Source of the DNA: Desulfomonile tiedjei DSM 6799
GTDB lineage: Bacteria > Desulfobacterota > Desulfomonilia > Desulfomonilales > Desulfomonilaceae
Length of the DNA: 64,000 bases
Assembly: GCF_000266945.1 (NCBI RefSeq)
Contig: NC_018025.1
Coordinates: 5,770,001 to 5,834,000 of the forward strand
Direction of reading: 5' to 3'
Positions within the stretch are counted from its first letter, which is position 1, and the number at the start of each line of letters is the position of its first letter. The notes beneath the pieces were generated by a model. That model was not told the DNA's origin. It saw nothing but the letters and a program-made list of their open reading frames with translations, and ran no database searches. Shown here in pieces: positions 42,919 through 51,992 of the stretch. The position numbers were made by a program, and so were the translations under genes.

Positions 42919-43114
42919 CGGACAGGACATTTGACAAACACTATACACATATTCTGATTGCAGCCATCCATCTATTTGAAACGTCCAGCATAACAGATGA
43001 GCGTATTTGCATCCGGTACAGTCGAGGAATTCATGCAACTGTTACGGTTACAGAAGTGCAGGACTGAGTCTACGATTCTTCCGAGCTACGTTCCATAATG
43101 AAATTGCGGTCGGT

Positions 43115-43382
43115 AATGCCAATTTGCATTCAAAATCCCCCCATTCCCCCCTTTATAAAGGGGGGGTAGAGGCATAGGCGTTAAAATAACGTGCTTGATT
43201 CACCAAAATCCCCCTAACCCCCTTTAGAAAAGGGGGCGGAAAGCCAACTTCTGCTCCCCCCTTTGGTAAAGGGGGGCGAGGGGGGATTTTTCTAACCCAT
43301 TGATTTTGATATGGCTCCATTCTTATTTTAACGCCTATGGGGTTAGAGGGGATTTTCGTCCAACTTTGAAAGCAAATTGGTA
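43115..43382. repeat. Repeat family A, copy interrupted by a second element
   Basis: Left half (aatgccaatttgcattcaaa, ccccctttataaaggggggg) and right half (gggttagaggggattttcgt, aactttgaaagcaaattggt) correspond to the intact copy at 3109-3199, but 167 bp are inserted at 43173. The bases next to the junctions, gggtagagg and gggttagagg, look like an imperfect target duplication. Confidence 0.75.
43173..43339. mobile_element. MITE-like element, 167 bp, with perfect 17-bp inverted ends
   Basis: It starts cataggcgttaaaataa and ends ttattttaacgcctatg, an exact inverted pair. The interior holds two C-run/G-run palindromes (ccccctttagaaaaggggg and cccccctttggtaaagggg). It encodes nothing and interrupts a family A repeat. 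The outer bases of its ends (cataggcg) recur at the ends of repeat B. Confidence 0.75.
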
Positions 43383-43439
43383 TAACGCACGATCCTCTCC
43401 TGGCGCGATCTGGAATTCCTCTGAAAGGAGGCGAAGAGT

Positions 43440-44627
43440 ATGAGAATCTTTCTTTCAGCATTGACAATTTGTTTGATGGTTGCATGCCGGGTATCGACTC
43501 TCGAGAGTATTTCTATAGGGATTTGCTTGCCGATAACCGGTCATTTCAGCACGAGGGGACAGTCAGCCTGGGAAGGCATCAAGGTTGCTCACGCTATGGA
43601 ACCGCATGTCCTGGGAAAACCAGTGCAATTGAGACTGATAAATACAGGCTCCGATCCCGCGGGAGCTACGAATACCGCTCTCGCGGCCATTGAGAAAAAT
43701 GCCGCTGTCGCACTTATCGGAGACATTTTTTCAGTCAACAGGGTTTCGATTTCACACTGCACGGAAAAGCGCGGAATTCCCGTTGTCACGATTCCCGACC
43801 CGCGGATGCCTCAGTCAACAGGAAATCATGCATTGAAGCCGTGCTCGAGCGATATGGAGCAAGCTAGTGTTGCTGCAAACCTTGCGATTCGTCATTTCAG
43901 TGTACGAACCGCTGCGGTTATCTATGACATATCTCAGGAGCACAGTATTTGCCTTGCTGCTCATTTTGCCAAAGAATTCCGGCAGGCCGGAGGCCGAATA
44001 GTCGCTGAGATCAGGTGCAGAATCGGAGACAGAGATTTCGCGGGACAGATAAATCGCATCAAGCTTGCAAACCCTGACATTCTGTATCTGCCCATCTATC
44101 ATGTTGAATGTGCGCTTCTCATCAGACAGGCGAGAGAGAGCGCGATAAGCGTACCCGTAATGGCTACGGATGCAGTACAGGTTCCTGAATTTCTGGAATT
44201 GGGCGGTAAAGCAATGGAAAGTGTTGTTTTCACGCCTTATTTTCGTGAGGATTTCTTCAAAACGGAATCAGGGAAGCGATTTCCCGTTTGTTACGAAAAC
44301 AGGAAAGGGAATAAACCTCAGCCTTGTGAGGCTCTGGCGGCGGAATCGTATTTTCTCGTACTTGATGCAATCAAAAGAGCACGTTCGTGCGATCCGCGGA
44401 ACATTCGTGAGGCACTGGCAACCGGACCGAATGATAAGCCCTGCGTGTCAGAAAATGGGCAGTCTTCGAAACCCGCGCACCCATTGGTGGGCATAGTAAG
44501 GCGGGGAACATTCACTCATTTTTCAAACGCTCATGCTTGGGTTGGAACTGCAAAAGACACCCGGAATCCGGAGTCCATAACGGAAAGCAGCAGATTGCAG
44601 GATGGAAGTCGAGTATCAACTGATTGA
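43440..44627 (+). CDS. Leu/Ile/Val-type periplasmic binding protein (Peripla_BP_6, 395 aa)
   Basis: The signal peptide has a possible lipobox (ICLMVACR); residues 28-370 form a type I periplasmic binding fold with SIGICLPITGHFSTRGQSAW, ALAAIEKNAAVALIGDIFSV, NPDILYLPIYHVECALLIRQ and VMATDAVQVPEFLELG. Related proteins feed branched-chain amino acids, amides or aromatic acids to ABC transporters. No livHMGF partner genes are nearby, so this is an orphan binding protein. Start ATG 43440, preceded by aaaggaggcg. Downstream lies a copy of repeat C. Confidence 0.85.
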   Translation: MRIFLSALTICLMVACRVSTLESISIGICLPITGHFSTRGQSAWEGIKVAHAMEPHVLGKPVQLRLINTGSDPAGATNTALAAIEKNAAVALIGDIFSVNRVSISHCTEKRGIPVVTIPDPRMPQSTGNHALKPCSSDMEQASVAANLAIRHFSVRTAAVIYDISQEHSICLAAHFAKEFRQAGGRIVAEIRCRIGDRDFAGQINRIKLANPDILYLPIYHVECALLIRQARESAISVPVMATDAVQVPEFLELGGKAMESVVFTPYFREDFFKTESGKRFPVCYENRKGNKPQPCEALAAESYFLVLDAIKRARSCDPRNIREALATGPNDKPCVSENGQSSKPAHPLVGIVRRGTFTHFSNAHAWVGTAKDTRNPESITESSRLQDGSRVSTD

Positions 44628-44689
44628 CAGCGAGTTCCGATGGTTCTTTGGAAGAGGGCACGACACACCATTTTGCATTCAAAAAGTGA

Positions 44690-44858
44690 ATATTGTGGGA
44701 GCCTTCTTGTGAAGAATGTCCTCCCGAACCATCTCCAAGAAACTTTATCATTCGCCGGAACCTGGATTTCCTGGAAGGAAATTCGGGTTCTGGCGAGTGC
44801 CAAAAGTTCTTGAGGTGGGGTTCGGGGAGGAACTTCTTACAAGAAGTTCCTCCCCGAT
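44690..44858. repeat. Repeat family C, copy 2 (opposite orientation)
   Basis: Three hairpins in reverse order to copy 1: gggagccttcttgtgaagaa region, cgccggaacctggatttc/ggaaattcgggttctggcg, and cggggaggaacttcttacaa paired with its complement at 44823-44856. The first two stems have drifted, the last is perfect. Copy 1 is at 12670-12838. Confidence 0.8.
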
Positions 44859-44884
44859 TTTGCTTCTTTGACTGCGAATCGATG

Positions 44885-46051
44885 TCAGTCCTGGCGCAGG
44901 GAATCCACGATTTTCAGTCGAGCGGCTCTCCATGCGGGGAACAGGCCGCCCATGAACCCCATGATCAATGCAAAAGCCAGAGTATATCCGGCGATTGCAG
45001 GAGTTAATCTGAATCCGAATGCCAACTCTGAAAAGGTTTCCCAGTTCACGGTGGAAATCGTCAAGAATTGAAGTACCGAACTGCAGACGATCCCCACCAG
45101 TCCGCCGATGAGCCCAAGTAAAAGGGATTCCGCCAGGAATGCCACAAGAATACTCGCCCGGCTGAAACCAATGGCTCGCAAAGTGCCGATCTCACGAATC
45201 CTGTTGGCGACCGCGGAGTACATAGTCACCATCGCGCCGAGAATTGCCCCGAAACTGAAAAACGTTGTCATGGCGATCCCGAGTATCCGGATGAATTTTG
45301 ACATGACTTCGGACTGTTCTTTGTAGAAATCCATTTCACGTTTGACTTGGACCGTCAGACGAGGATCGTTTTCCAGCCGCTGTTTTAGTGATTCGAAGGC
45401 ATGTCTACCGGGAACTCTTGCGATAAGGCTGGAATACGCATCTCGTCGAAAAGCTTGCATCAATTGATCCGCATCTGTCCATACTTCAGAACTGAAAGCA
45501 GTCTGCCCCGCGTCAAAGGTCCCAACTACAACCCAGTCCGACATGGCAAAATGGAGCGACCCTCCCAGGTGAGCGCCCTTCATGTTCTCAGCGAGCCCCT
45601 TACCTACAATAATCTCCCGCGACCCCGGTCTGAAAAGCCGACCGGCAATCAACTTCACTTGGGGACGCAGTTCCAGGGAATGCGGACCTACACCGCGCAC
45701 GATGACGTTCGTCGGCTTACCTGTGGATCTCTTGGGAAGAGTTACGAGAACCAGGGCCTCCTTTGCAGCGATAGTTTCTCCAAGACCGTTTTGAGCAATT
45801 TCAGGCTGCACCTCGATAATAGATCCGGAAGATCGCTCTATGACACTGGCTACCTCAGTTTCCGCAGCGCCTCGCAGTACGATTGCATTTTCGGGCGAGC
45901 CGGTCTCCACAAGGGTTTGCTCGAGTCCTTCAGCAAGCATTAAAACCGCGGCGAAGACAAACGCGACTAAAGCCATTCCACCCGCTGTGAGCATAGTGGT
46001 GAGTTTTCTTGTCCAGAGATTTCGCACGCTGTAGGAAAAAGGTACAGGCAT
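44885..46051 (-). CDS. ABC transporter permease, FtsX/MacB type (388 aa)
   Basis: Layout is one transmembrane helix near the N-terminus (TMLTAGGMALVAFVFAAVLML), a periplasmic MacB-PCD-like domain (about 45-270), then three C-terminal helices in the FtsX domain (ILGIAMTTFFSFGAILGAMV, EIGTLRAIGFSRASILVAFL, LTPAIAGYTLAFALIMGFMG). Such permeases act with a MacB-type ATPase, in lipoprotein release, cell-division or peptide export. No ATPase gene is adjacent, which is unusual. It lies three bases after lipB on the same strand, so lipB and this gene are one operon. Confidence 0.9.
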   Translation of the reverse strand: MPVPFSYSVRNLWTRKLTTMLTAGGMALVAFVFAAVLMLAEGLEQTLVETGSPENAIVLRGAAETEVASVIERSSGSIIEVQPEIAQNGLGETIAAKEALVLVTLPKRSTGKPTNVIVRGVGPHSLELRPQVKLIAGRLFRPGSREIIVGKGLAENMKGAHLGGSLHFAMSDWVVVGTFDAGQTAFSSEVWTDADQLMQAFRRDAYSSLIARVPGRHAFESLKQRLENDPRLTVQVKREMDFYKEQSEVMSKFIRILGIAMTTFFSFGAILGAMVTMYSAVANRIREIGTLRAIGFSRASILVAFLAESLLLGLIGGLVGIVCSSVLQFLTISTVNWETFSELAFGFRLTPAIAGYTLAFALIMGFMGGLFPAWRAARLKIVDSLRQD

Positions 46052-46054
46052 GAG

Positions 46055-46732
46055 TCAGCAACACACTCGCTCGAGGAATTCCCGGCCTGGACACGGCTCA
46101 AGCCGAACCTGGAATTCTGTTGAAAAAGATTCGGCCAATGAGGCTCTTACAGATTCCATGGAAACGGTGTCGGATAAAACGTCACTGATGCTTACCATTC
46201 GAGCCTGAGGCATCCCGCAGGAAACCATGAATTCGGACGGATCAAGCTCGAGATCCACATTGAGGCTGAATCCGTGGTACGTGACGCGGCGCATGATCCT
46301 GATGCCGATTGACGCTATCTTCCGGTCAGGGCCGGTCCAGACCCCTGTCTTGCGATCTTCTTTGAACGCGTGAACCCCCAATCGTGCGAGACCGCCGATG
46401 ATAGTCCGTTCAAGCCGTCTGACGTAGTCCTTCACTGTTATCCGTAACGAGCGCAAATCCATAATGGGATAGCATACCACCTGGCCCGGTCCGTGATACG
46501 TTGCTTCTCCGCCCCGGTCCGAGTAGTAGAGCGCAATTCCTTTATTCAAGAGACATCGATCGGAAACAAGGATGTCCGAAGGGTTACCTCGTACTCCCAG
46601 AGTGATGGTGTGCGGATGCTCCAGGATGAGAATGACATCCGGGCAAGATTGTGACAGTCGCGCGGCTACAACGGCTTTCTGCAATTCAAGCGCACGGCCG
46701 TAATCCAATGTGGGAAGATTTACCAGCAACAT
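46055..46732 (-). CDS. lipB: Octanoyl-[ACP]:protein N-octanoyltransferase LipB (225 aa)
   Basis: LipB transfers octanoate from acyl carrier protein to lipoyl domains, the first step of de novo lipoylation. Visible motifs are SDRGGEATYHGPGQVVCYPI (oxyanion/His loop), RKIASIGIRIMRRVTYHGFS with active-site Lys138, and VSCGMPQAR with catalytic Cys172. Start ATG 46732. The gene is followed immediately by an ABC permease, which is not a usual lipB neighbour. No lipA is in this window. Downstream-facing hairpins at 46792-46881 lie between this gene and the upstream thiolase gene. Confidence 0.95.
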   Translation of the reverse strand: MLLVNLPTLDYGRALELQKAVVAARLSQSCPDVILILEHPHTITLGVRGNPSDILVSDRCLLNKGIALYYSDRGGEATYHGPGQVVCYPIMDLRSLRITVKDYVRRLERTIIGGLARLGVHAFKEDRKTGVWTGPDRKIASIGIRIMRRVTYHGFSLNVDLELDPSEFMVSCGMPQARMVSISDVLSDTVSMESVRASLAESFSTEFQVRLEPCPGREFLERVCC

Positions 46733-46791
46733 CGGTGCACCGCATGTCTTATACGGACTTGCAGTTAAAATAGTTCCTTTCGATGCGGTAA

Positions 46792-46881
46792 CACGGACCT
46801 ACAGGGCAGGTCCGTGGCACCCAAGATTGAGATTGGGTCCGGATACAGGGGGTGCCACTGACCTGGCTTCGCAGGTCAGTG
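46792..46881 (-). terminator. Pair of hairpins after the thiolase gene
   Basis: Hairpin one pairs cacggacct with aggtccgtg (46792-46816); hairpin two pairs cactgacctg with caggtcagtg (46856-46881). Each has a short loop and no strong U-run. They lie between the thiolase stop (46991) and the lipB start (46732). The second resembles the hairpin at 20608. Confidence 0.5.
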
Positions 46882-46990
46882 CGGTTAGCATCTTGAATGC
46901 AGCATCGTATTATCACATCAGGCCGGTGCCCTGATTTGGATTCACGCGCGGACCGTCTTGTATCCAATCGGTCCACGCGGCTTAAAATCA

Positions 46991-48175
46991 TCACACTTTT
47001 TCTACAATAAGCGCGGCACCCATGCCGCCGCCCACACACAAAGTGGCAAGACCTCGCTTCACGTTCTCTCTTTTCATCATTTCGTGGAGAAGCGAGGTGA
47101 AAATGCGAGCCCCGGAAGCTCCAATGGGATGTCCGAGAGCAACCGCTCCACCGTTTACGTTCACTTTCTCGGAATCGAATCCGAGGTCCGCGGCAACTGC
47201 CAGAGTCTGCGCTGCAAAGGCTTCATTCGCTTCGATAAGGTCGATATCCTCAAGCTTGAGACCGGCTTTCTCGAGTGCTTTCCGGGTGGCCGGCACCGGC
47301 CCGATTCCCATGATCTTAGGATCTACTCCTGCCGACGCGTAGGATACGACTTTCACTTTTGGTTTTAGCCCCAATTCTTTCGCCTTCTCCGCGGACATAA
47401 CGAGCACTGCCGCCGCGCCGTCATTTATTCCTGACGCATTACCGGCTGTTACGGTTCCCTGTTTTGTAAAAGCCGGTTTCAGTTTGCTTAAAGCTTCTTT
47501 CGTCGTTCCGAAACGCGGATGTTCGTCGGTATCGAATACTTTGGGATCGCCCTTTCGCTGAGGAATGACCACGGGGACGATTTCATCCTTGAATCGTCCT
47601 TCTTTAATCGCGCGTTCCGCACGTTGCTGACTCCCGGCACTGAACTCATCCTGTTGTTCGCGGGTAATTCCGTATTTCTCCGCCACGTTCTCCGCGGTCA
47701 TGCCCATGTGGTAATTATTAAAGGCTTCCCAGAGACCGTCATGGATCATGAGGTCCACCATGGAGTCATCATTCATGCGTGCACCCCACCGGGCCTTGGT
47801 AAGAGCGTACGGCGCATTGGACATGTTTTCGGTGCCGCCTGCAATAACCACATCGGCATCACCTGCCTTGATCATCTGAGCGGCGAGAGAGACAGACCTC
47901 AAACCCGAGGCACATACTTTGTTGATTGTCAGAGCCGGGACATTCTCTGGAATCCCAGATCGAATCAAGACTTGCCGGGCCACATTCTGGCCCTGGCCTC
48001 CCTGAAGTACGCAGCCAAACACCATCTCGTCAATCTGAGCCGGGTCTATACCTGTTCTCTTTATAAGTTCCTTTACAACTATCGTTCCGAGTTCCACCGC
48101 AGGCACGCCTGTTAGGGCCCCACCGAAAGACGCTACGGGAGTGCGCACGGCATCTATAATGACAACTTCCTTCAT
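46991..48175 (-). CDS. Acetyl-CoA C-acetyltransferase (thiolase, 394 aa)
   Basis: Condenses or cleaves acetoacetyl-CoA (or longer 3-ketoacyl-CoA) in the cytosol. Catalytic residues are visible: Cys88 in [18 protein letters not shown], the His in [17 protein letters not shown], and the second Cys in [13 protein letters not shown]. Start ATG 48175 follows AGGAGG; the upstream open frame from 48262 is not used. Length is typical of AtoB/PhaA. It may serve butyrate, polyhydroxybutyrate or fatty-acid beta-oxidation; no other step of those pathways is adjacent. Confidence 0.95.
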   Translation of the reverse strand: MKEVVIIDAVRTPVASFGGALTGVPAVELGTIVVKELIKRTGIDPAQIDEMVFGCVLQGGQGQNVARQVLIRSGIPENVPALTINKVCASGLRSVSLAAQMIKAGDADVVIAGGTENMSNAPYALTKARWGARMNDDSMVDLMIHDGLWEAFNNYHMGMTAENVAEKYGITREQQDEFSAGSQQRAERAIKEGRFKDEIVPVVIPQRKGDPKVFDTDEHPRFGTTKEALSKLKPAFTKQGTVTAGNASGINDGAAAVLVMSAEKAKELGLKPKVKVVSYASAGVDPKIMGIGPVPATRKALEKAGLKLEDIDLIEANEAFAAQTLAVAADLGFDSEKVNVNGGAVALGHPIGASGARIFTSLLHEMMKRENVKRGLATLCVGGGMGAALIVEKV

Positions 48176-48285
48176 AAAAACCTCCTGGTATCGTATACGC
48201 GAAGTCTGGCGCTCGGCTTTTTGGTATGCTCGATTGCCGATACGTTTACGGGCGGGTAGCACTCATGGAATATAAGCTCTCAGGT

Positions 48286-49335
48286 TCATTGGATCAAGCG
48301 TTCCGGCACTTTGATCTTTTTTTCCTTGTAATATCGAACCGAGCCTCTGTGCAATGGAACGTTTACTCCGTCAAGAGCTTTCTCCAGGGACATAGTCCTG
48401 CATGCAGGATGAACCTTCATAAGATATTCCAAATTCTCGTACAGAGTTTTCGTGAGAAGATACACGATTTCAGGACTCAAAGAGGCGGTTACGGCGAGCA
48501 GGTTGGCATGTCCGACGGTGTGTATCGCTTTATCCTGTCCGGGATAGGATCCTGCAGGGACGACTGTTGGGAAAACATTCTTCCAGCCTTCCTCTCTGGC
48601 TGCCTCCATCTGTGCCCCGGATATTTCAAGGAATCCCAGAGAGATTTTGCCGTCCTGAAGCAAAGAAGATAAAAGGGGGACGGGAACGCCTCCTGTAACA
48701 TCTATTCCATCTACCAACCCCTTCTTGAGCGCTTCTACCGCCGCCTGGTTACTCATAGGACGAAATCTGACTTTGGGTTTTTCGTTTTTCATGGATTTCA
48801 GGAGCAATTCCAGAATGTATTTGTTTCCACTGTCCGGCAACCCTGTGGCAAGTGCAATGCCATCCAGATCTTGAAGAGTGCCCTTGTGCATTTTGTCGGA
48901 TCGAATCACTATCTGAAGAACGTCCGGCCACAATGCTGTGATGCTGCGCAATTCCGGTAGTGGCTTTCCTTTGAAAAGCCCGTTTCCTGCCGCTGCCATC
49001 GAACAGAACAAATCTTCGGCAATGATCATGTCTGCATCTGCTATTCGAATGGCTTCTATGTTTTCCATGGAGCCTTCTGAAGAAGCCGCGGAAACCCGTA
49101 TCCCTGCATCACGAAGCCGCGTGGTCCAGAGCGAAGCCATTGCGAGACCCACATGATAGTACGTGCTTCCATGCATTCCAGTGGCCAAGAGTATAGACAC
49201 CCGCGCACGGTTCTTATCCTGACAAACCGCGTCGGTAATCCAAATGCATGCTGCACAGGCGAGTACAACAAACCAGAGCAATTTTCCGATCCCCAACAAG
49301 ACGATCTTTCCTGTAACATGCCTATATGTCTTCAT
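48286..49335 (-). CDS. TAXI-family TRAP transporter substrate-binding protein (349 aa)
   Basis: An N-terminal membrane anchor or signal (LLWFVVLACAACIWITDAVC) is followed by the TAXI solute-receptor fold: ILLATGMHGSTYYHVGLAMA, ADADMIIAEDLFCSMAAAGN, VLQIVIRSDKMHKGTLQDLD and ALKKGLVDGIDVTGGVPVPL. TRAP systems move organic anions with sodium or protons. The membrane subunits DctQM are not nearby, so this binding protein is an orphan, like the one at 43440. Upstream of it lies a ~300-bp gap with no gene. Start ATG 49335. Confidence 0.85.
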   Translation of the reverse strand: MKTYRHVTGKIVLLGIGKLLWFVVLACAACIWITDAVCQDKNRARVSILLATGMHGSTYYHVGLAMASLWTTRLRDAGIRVSAASSEGSMENIEAIRIADADMIIAEDLFCSMAAAGNGLFKGKPLPELRSITALWPDVLQIVIRSDKMHKGTLQDLDGIALATGLPDSGNKYILELLLKSMKNEKPKVRFRPMSNQAAVEALKKGLVDGIDVTGGVPVPLLSSLLQDGKISLGFLEISGAQMEAAREEGWKNVFPTVVPAGSYPGQDKAIHTVGHANLLAVTASLSPEIVYLLTKTLYENLEYLMKVHPACRTMSLEKALDGVNVPLHRGSVRYYKEKKIKVPERLIQ

Positions 49336-49633
49336 TCTGTAGTCACTGTCTCACAGTCCGCGTATGCTGCTGTTGCACTTTGCGATTTGTACTATTCCAC
49401 TGACACGCTTTCTTGAACGCAAATCACGAGAGGAACTGCAAAGTTTTCGAAACGACTCGGGATTATAGACTTGACTTTACCGGTCCGCAACGGAATCTTT
49501 GACTGAGTCTTACTCGAGCAATGTCTCTTTCAAGAGAGAAGACCCTCAGTGAGTGTCAATATCCGTACTCGTCTCGTTATCGAGAAAACCGGCCATGGGG
49601 GCATGGTTTGATTTTCCGGAAGGAAATTGATGG
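49336..49633. other. Gap between TAXI-binding-protein gene and CAP gene
   Basis: Divergent gap of about 300 bp with no gene or repeat recognised; should hold both promoters. Confidence 0.35.
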
Positions 49634-50209
49634 ATGATACGAATTCCTAAAGAAGAGATTCTGTTTATCGTTACAGTCGTTATCATATCTTCATTCGTAA
49701 ATCTTCTTGAATGTTCCGGTCAGGCAGCCCGGAAAAGTGCTCCACAAAAGAAGAACGAGCCGAAATCGTGGTCTGCGCGCCAGATGGAACAGATCGAGAA
49801 GAGTATCGTGCACTACACAAATCGAGAGCGTGTGAAGAAGGGTCTAAAACCACTGCAACCCAGCGATGCTCTAAAATATACAGCCGGTAAGCACACGGAA
49901 CACATGTGCGAGGCACAACTCCTGGCCCATGAGGACGAGGCTTTTCCGCAAGAATGGCGTACACTCTCTCAACGGTTGAAGATTGCGAACGTTCGGGCTG
50001 GGGCCGAAAACGTAGCTTACAGAACTATTGAAGCAAAGGGGGACACATGGGCTGAAGAGGTCGTGAAGGGATGGATGAAGAGCCCCCCTCATCGAAAAAA
50101 CATTCTCGACAAATCTCAGAAATATATCGGCGTCACTGTTCTTCCGTGTAAGAACGAGATAGGCTACACAACTCAAGTATTTTCTCCAAACCCCGGCAGC
50201 ATGCCTTGA
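49634..50209 (+). CDS. CAP (SCP/PR1) domain protein, exported (191 aa)
   Basis: A signal anchor (ILFIVTVVIISSFVNLLEC) is followed by a CAP domain: KSIVHYTNRERVKKGLKPLQ, TAGKHTEHMCEAQLLAHEDE, GAENVAYRTIEAK, EVVKGWMKSPPHRKNILD, and KYIGVTVLPCKNEIGYTTQV. The conserved His and Glu residues of CAP proteins (HTEHM, AHEDE, SPPHR) are all present. Bacterial CAP proteins are secreted and of uncertain function. Start ATG 49634. A small lipoprotein gene follows on the same strand. Confidence 0.9.
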   Translation: MIRIPKEEILFIVTVVIISSFVNLLECSGQAARKSAPQKKNEPKSWSARQMEQIEKSIVHYTNRERVKKGLKPLQPSDALKYTAGKHTEHMCEAQLLAHEDEAFPQEWRTLSQRLKIANVRAGAENVAYRTIEAKGDTWAEEVVKGWMKSPPHRKNILDKSQKYIGVTVLPCKNEIGYTTQVFSPNPGSMP

Positions 50210-50306
50210 TATTGAGCAGCAAGGTATGTTACAGCAGCTATGTGCTTATAAAGACGGGACTCCGGATCGAGAAGAAAAATCAACAGCGGGCCCAGGGGAA
50301 TTTTAC

Positions 50307-50576
50307 ATGTTTTGGAAATATGTACGGCTCGGGATAATTTGTGCAGTGCTCGCTGGAATTGCGTCATGTGCCGGTCCGAAGCCTCAAACCAGAACACCCG
50401 AAGAAAGTTCAAGAATTAAGGAAGAGGACCTGACCACTCCGCGAACTCAGCCGGAACAGTATCCTGCCGACCCGTCTCAAGTGACTCCAGTTCCTCAGGG
50501 AGGTTCGCCCCCTGCTATAGACCCCGGCTCAAGGCAGCCGCGTAAGTTCATCTTTCGTGATCGAAAAGGCGGCTGA
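50307..50576 (+). CDS. Small lipoprotein, proline-rich (89 aa)
   Basis: Residues 1-21 form a lipoprotein signal (YVRLGIICAVLAGIASC) with the lipobox residues IASC. The mature part is Pro-, Gln- and Thr-rich (e.g. PQTRTPEESSRIKEED, PVPQGGSPPAIDPGSR) and has no recognised domain. ATG 50307 follows aggggaa; the longer frame from 50226 has no signal near its start. It follows the CAP gene by ~100 bases and may be co-transcribed with it. Confidence 0.72.
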   Translation: MFWKYVRLGIICAVLAGIASCAGPKPQTRTPEESSRIKEEDLTTPRTQPEQYPADPSQVTPVPQGGSPPAIDPGSRQPRKFIFRDRKGG

Positions 50577-50782
50577 AACGAGGGTGACCTTCGGTAAATT
50601 CCGCAAGGGGAACATTGAAGGTTTGAGGCTGTCAGTATTGATAATTATACCTTGATGTACATGAGGCAAATTTTGTTTTATTGGGCTGACCGGAAAATTG
50701 TGAAAATTGTTTGTAAGATTACGTCAGATTTTACGATTTCTTCCAATTATGTACTGAGATACTGACGGAGTTTTTCCTTCTA

Positions 50783-51976
50783 ATGGCGAATTTATTATGT
50801 AATACTCAATTCTTGTTGATTGCCGCGACTAATCTGTGTTTGTTCCTCGTGGTTTCCACCTGGAGTTTTCTTCCCATAGTTATTGTGGAATTAGGAGGAA
50901 ACAGTATCGACGTGGGCCTTGTGATGGGCTCAATCGGCGTCACCTCGCTTGCAGCTTTACCCTTTATTGCTCCACTTATCGATTCCTGGGGACGAAAGAC
51001 TTTCATTGTTGGCGGTATCCTGGTCATCGGATTGACCAATGCGCTTTTCATGCTCTTCGATTCCTATTCACCGCTCATGATTTTCATTCGATTGCTGCAA
51101 GGAGCAGCCTTTGCGGCATGCTTCAACGGGTGCGCAACAGCCGTGGTGGACATTGTGCCCCCTGACCGGCGAGCACAAGGGATAGGACTCTTTGGCATTT
51201 CCGGGTCTCTTGCCGTATCGGTAGGACCGTACTTGGGTGAGTTGTTCCTGATCCACTGGGGTCGAACAGCGTATTTTTCACTTCTGATCGCTTTCGGACT
51301 TACAGGGTTTTTTACCGCTCTGCTGATGAGGAGCACGGAAAAACGTACGAGTCAGAAGAAGATCCAAGGATTTTTCCTGACAGCTTTGAATGACGGTCAC
51401 ATCGGCCCGATGCTCATGGCCGCTGTATTTGGGTCGGGATTTGCGGCAATGAATACATTTTTTCCGCTCCTGGCCAAGTCATTGGGAATACAGGCAGGTT
51501 TGTTTTTCGTTTTTTACGGCATAAGCCTGCTGAGCGTGCGAATCTTCGCAGGCCAACTCGTCGATAAAGTGAACAGAGACCGGCTCATTCTCGCCTGTCT
51601 CGTGGGGTTCGGTGTTCTGCTCGTTTCCACATCTCAACTTGCGGTGCGATATGAGACGATCCTTCTCGGTAGTTTCTTCGGCATACTCCAGGGGCTGTCA
51701 TATCCTTCCATGATGGCGAGGATGGTGGATCGCGCGGGCGAACACAATAGAGCAGTAGTTGTGTCGCTGTTCACCGGTTCTTTTGGGGTAGGACTCAACG
51801 TATCCGTTCTTGCCTGGGGAGTGATAGCGGACAGCAACGGCCTGCAGTTTATGTTCTTAATGGGTGGACTTGCAGTGTTCGCATACGCATTCATAGCTCT
51901 TTGTGCTTATATGGTATCGCCTGCGGCGGAATCGGCACTCCCGGAAAGAGCTATTCTGGAAACCGAGCGCGATTAA
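50783..51976 (+). CDS. MFS transporter, 12 transmembrane helices (397 aa)
   Basis: Two six-helix halves with the MFS loop-2 motif GSIGVTSLAALPFIAPLIDSWGRK (DSWGRKTFI part). Representative helices are NLCLFLVVSTWSFLPIVIVE, LIAFGLTGFFTALLM and LSVRIFAGQLVDKVN (the second-half repeat of the motif), with GLFGISGSLAVSVGPYLGEL in the first half. It resembles drug/metabolite efflux antiporters of the inner membrane; substrate unknown. Its stop lies 16 bases from the convergent ankyrin gene stop. Confidence 0.9.
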   Translation: MANLLCNTQFLLIAATNLCLFLVVSTWSFLPIVIVELGGNSIDVGLVMGSIGVTSLAALPFIAPLIDSWGRKTFIVGGILVIGLTNALFMLFDSYSPLMIFIRLLQGAAFAACFNGCATAVVDIVPPDRRAQGIGLFGISGSLAVSVGPYLGELFLIHWGRTAYFSLLIAFGLTGFFTALLMRSTEKRTSQKKIQGFFLTALNDGHIGPMLMAAVFGSGFAAMNTFFPLLAKSLGIQAGLFFVFYGISLLSVRIFAGQLVDKVNRDRLILACLVGFGVLLVSTSQLAVRYETILLGSFFGILQGLSYPSMMARMVDRAGEHNRAVVVSLFTGSFGVGLNVSVLAWGVIADSNGLQFMFLMGGLAVFAYAFIALCAYMVSPAAESALPERAILETERD

Positions 51977-51992
51977 CCAAGAATCGCTCGTG

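Noticed and set aside
43115-43382. Possible CRISPR-like array of short palindromes
   Set aside because: The palindromes are not evenly spaced, there are no constant repeats with unique spacers, and no cas gene is nearby; nested MITE structure explains it.
43153-43485. 110-codon minus-strand frame in the nested repeats
   Set aside because: It translates the C-run/G-run repeats and extends into the start of the binding-protein gene.
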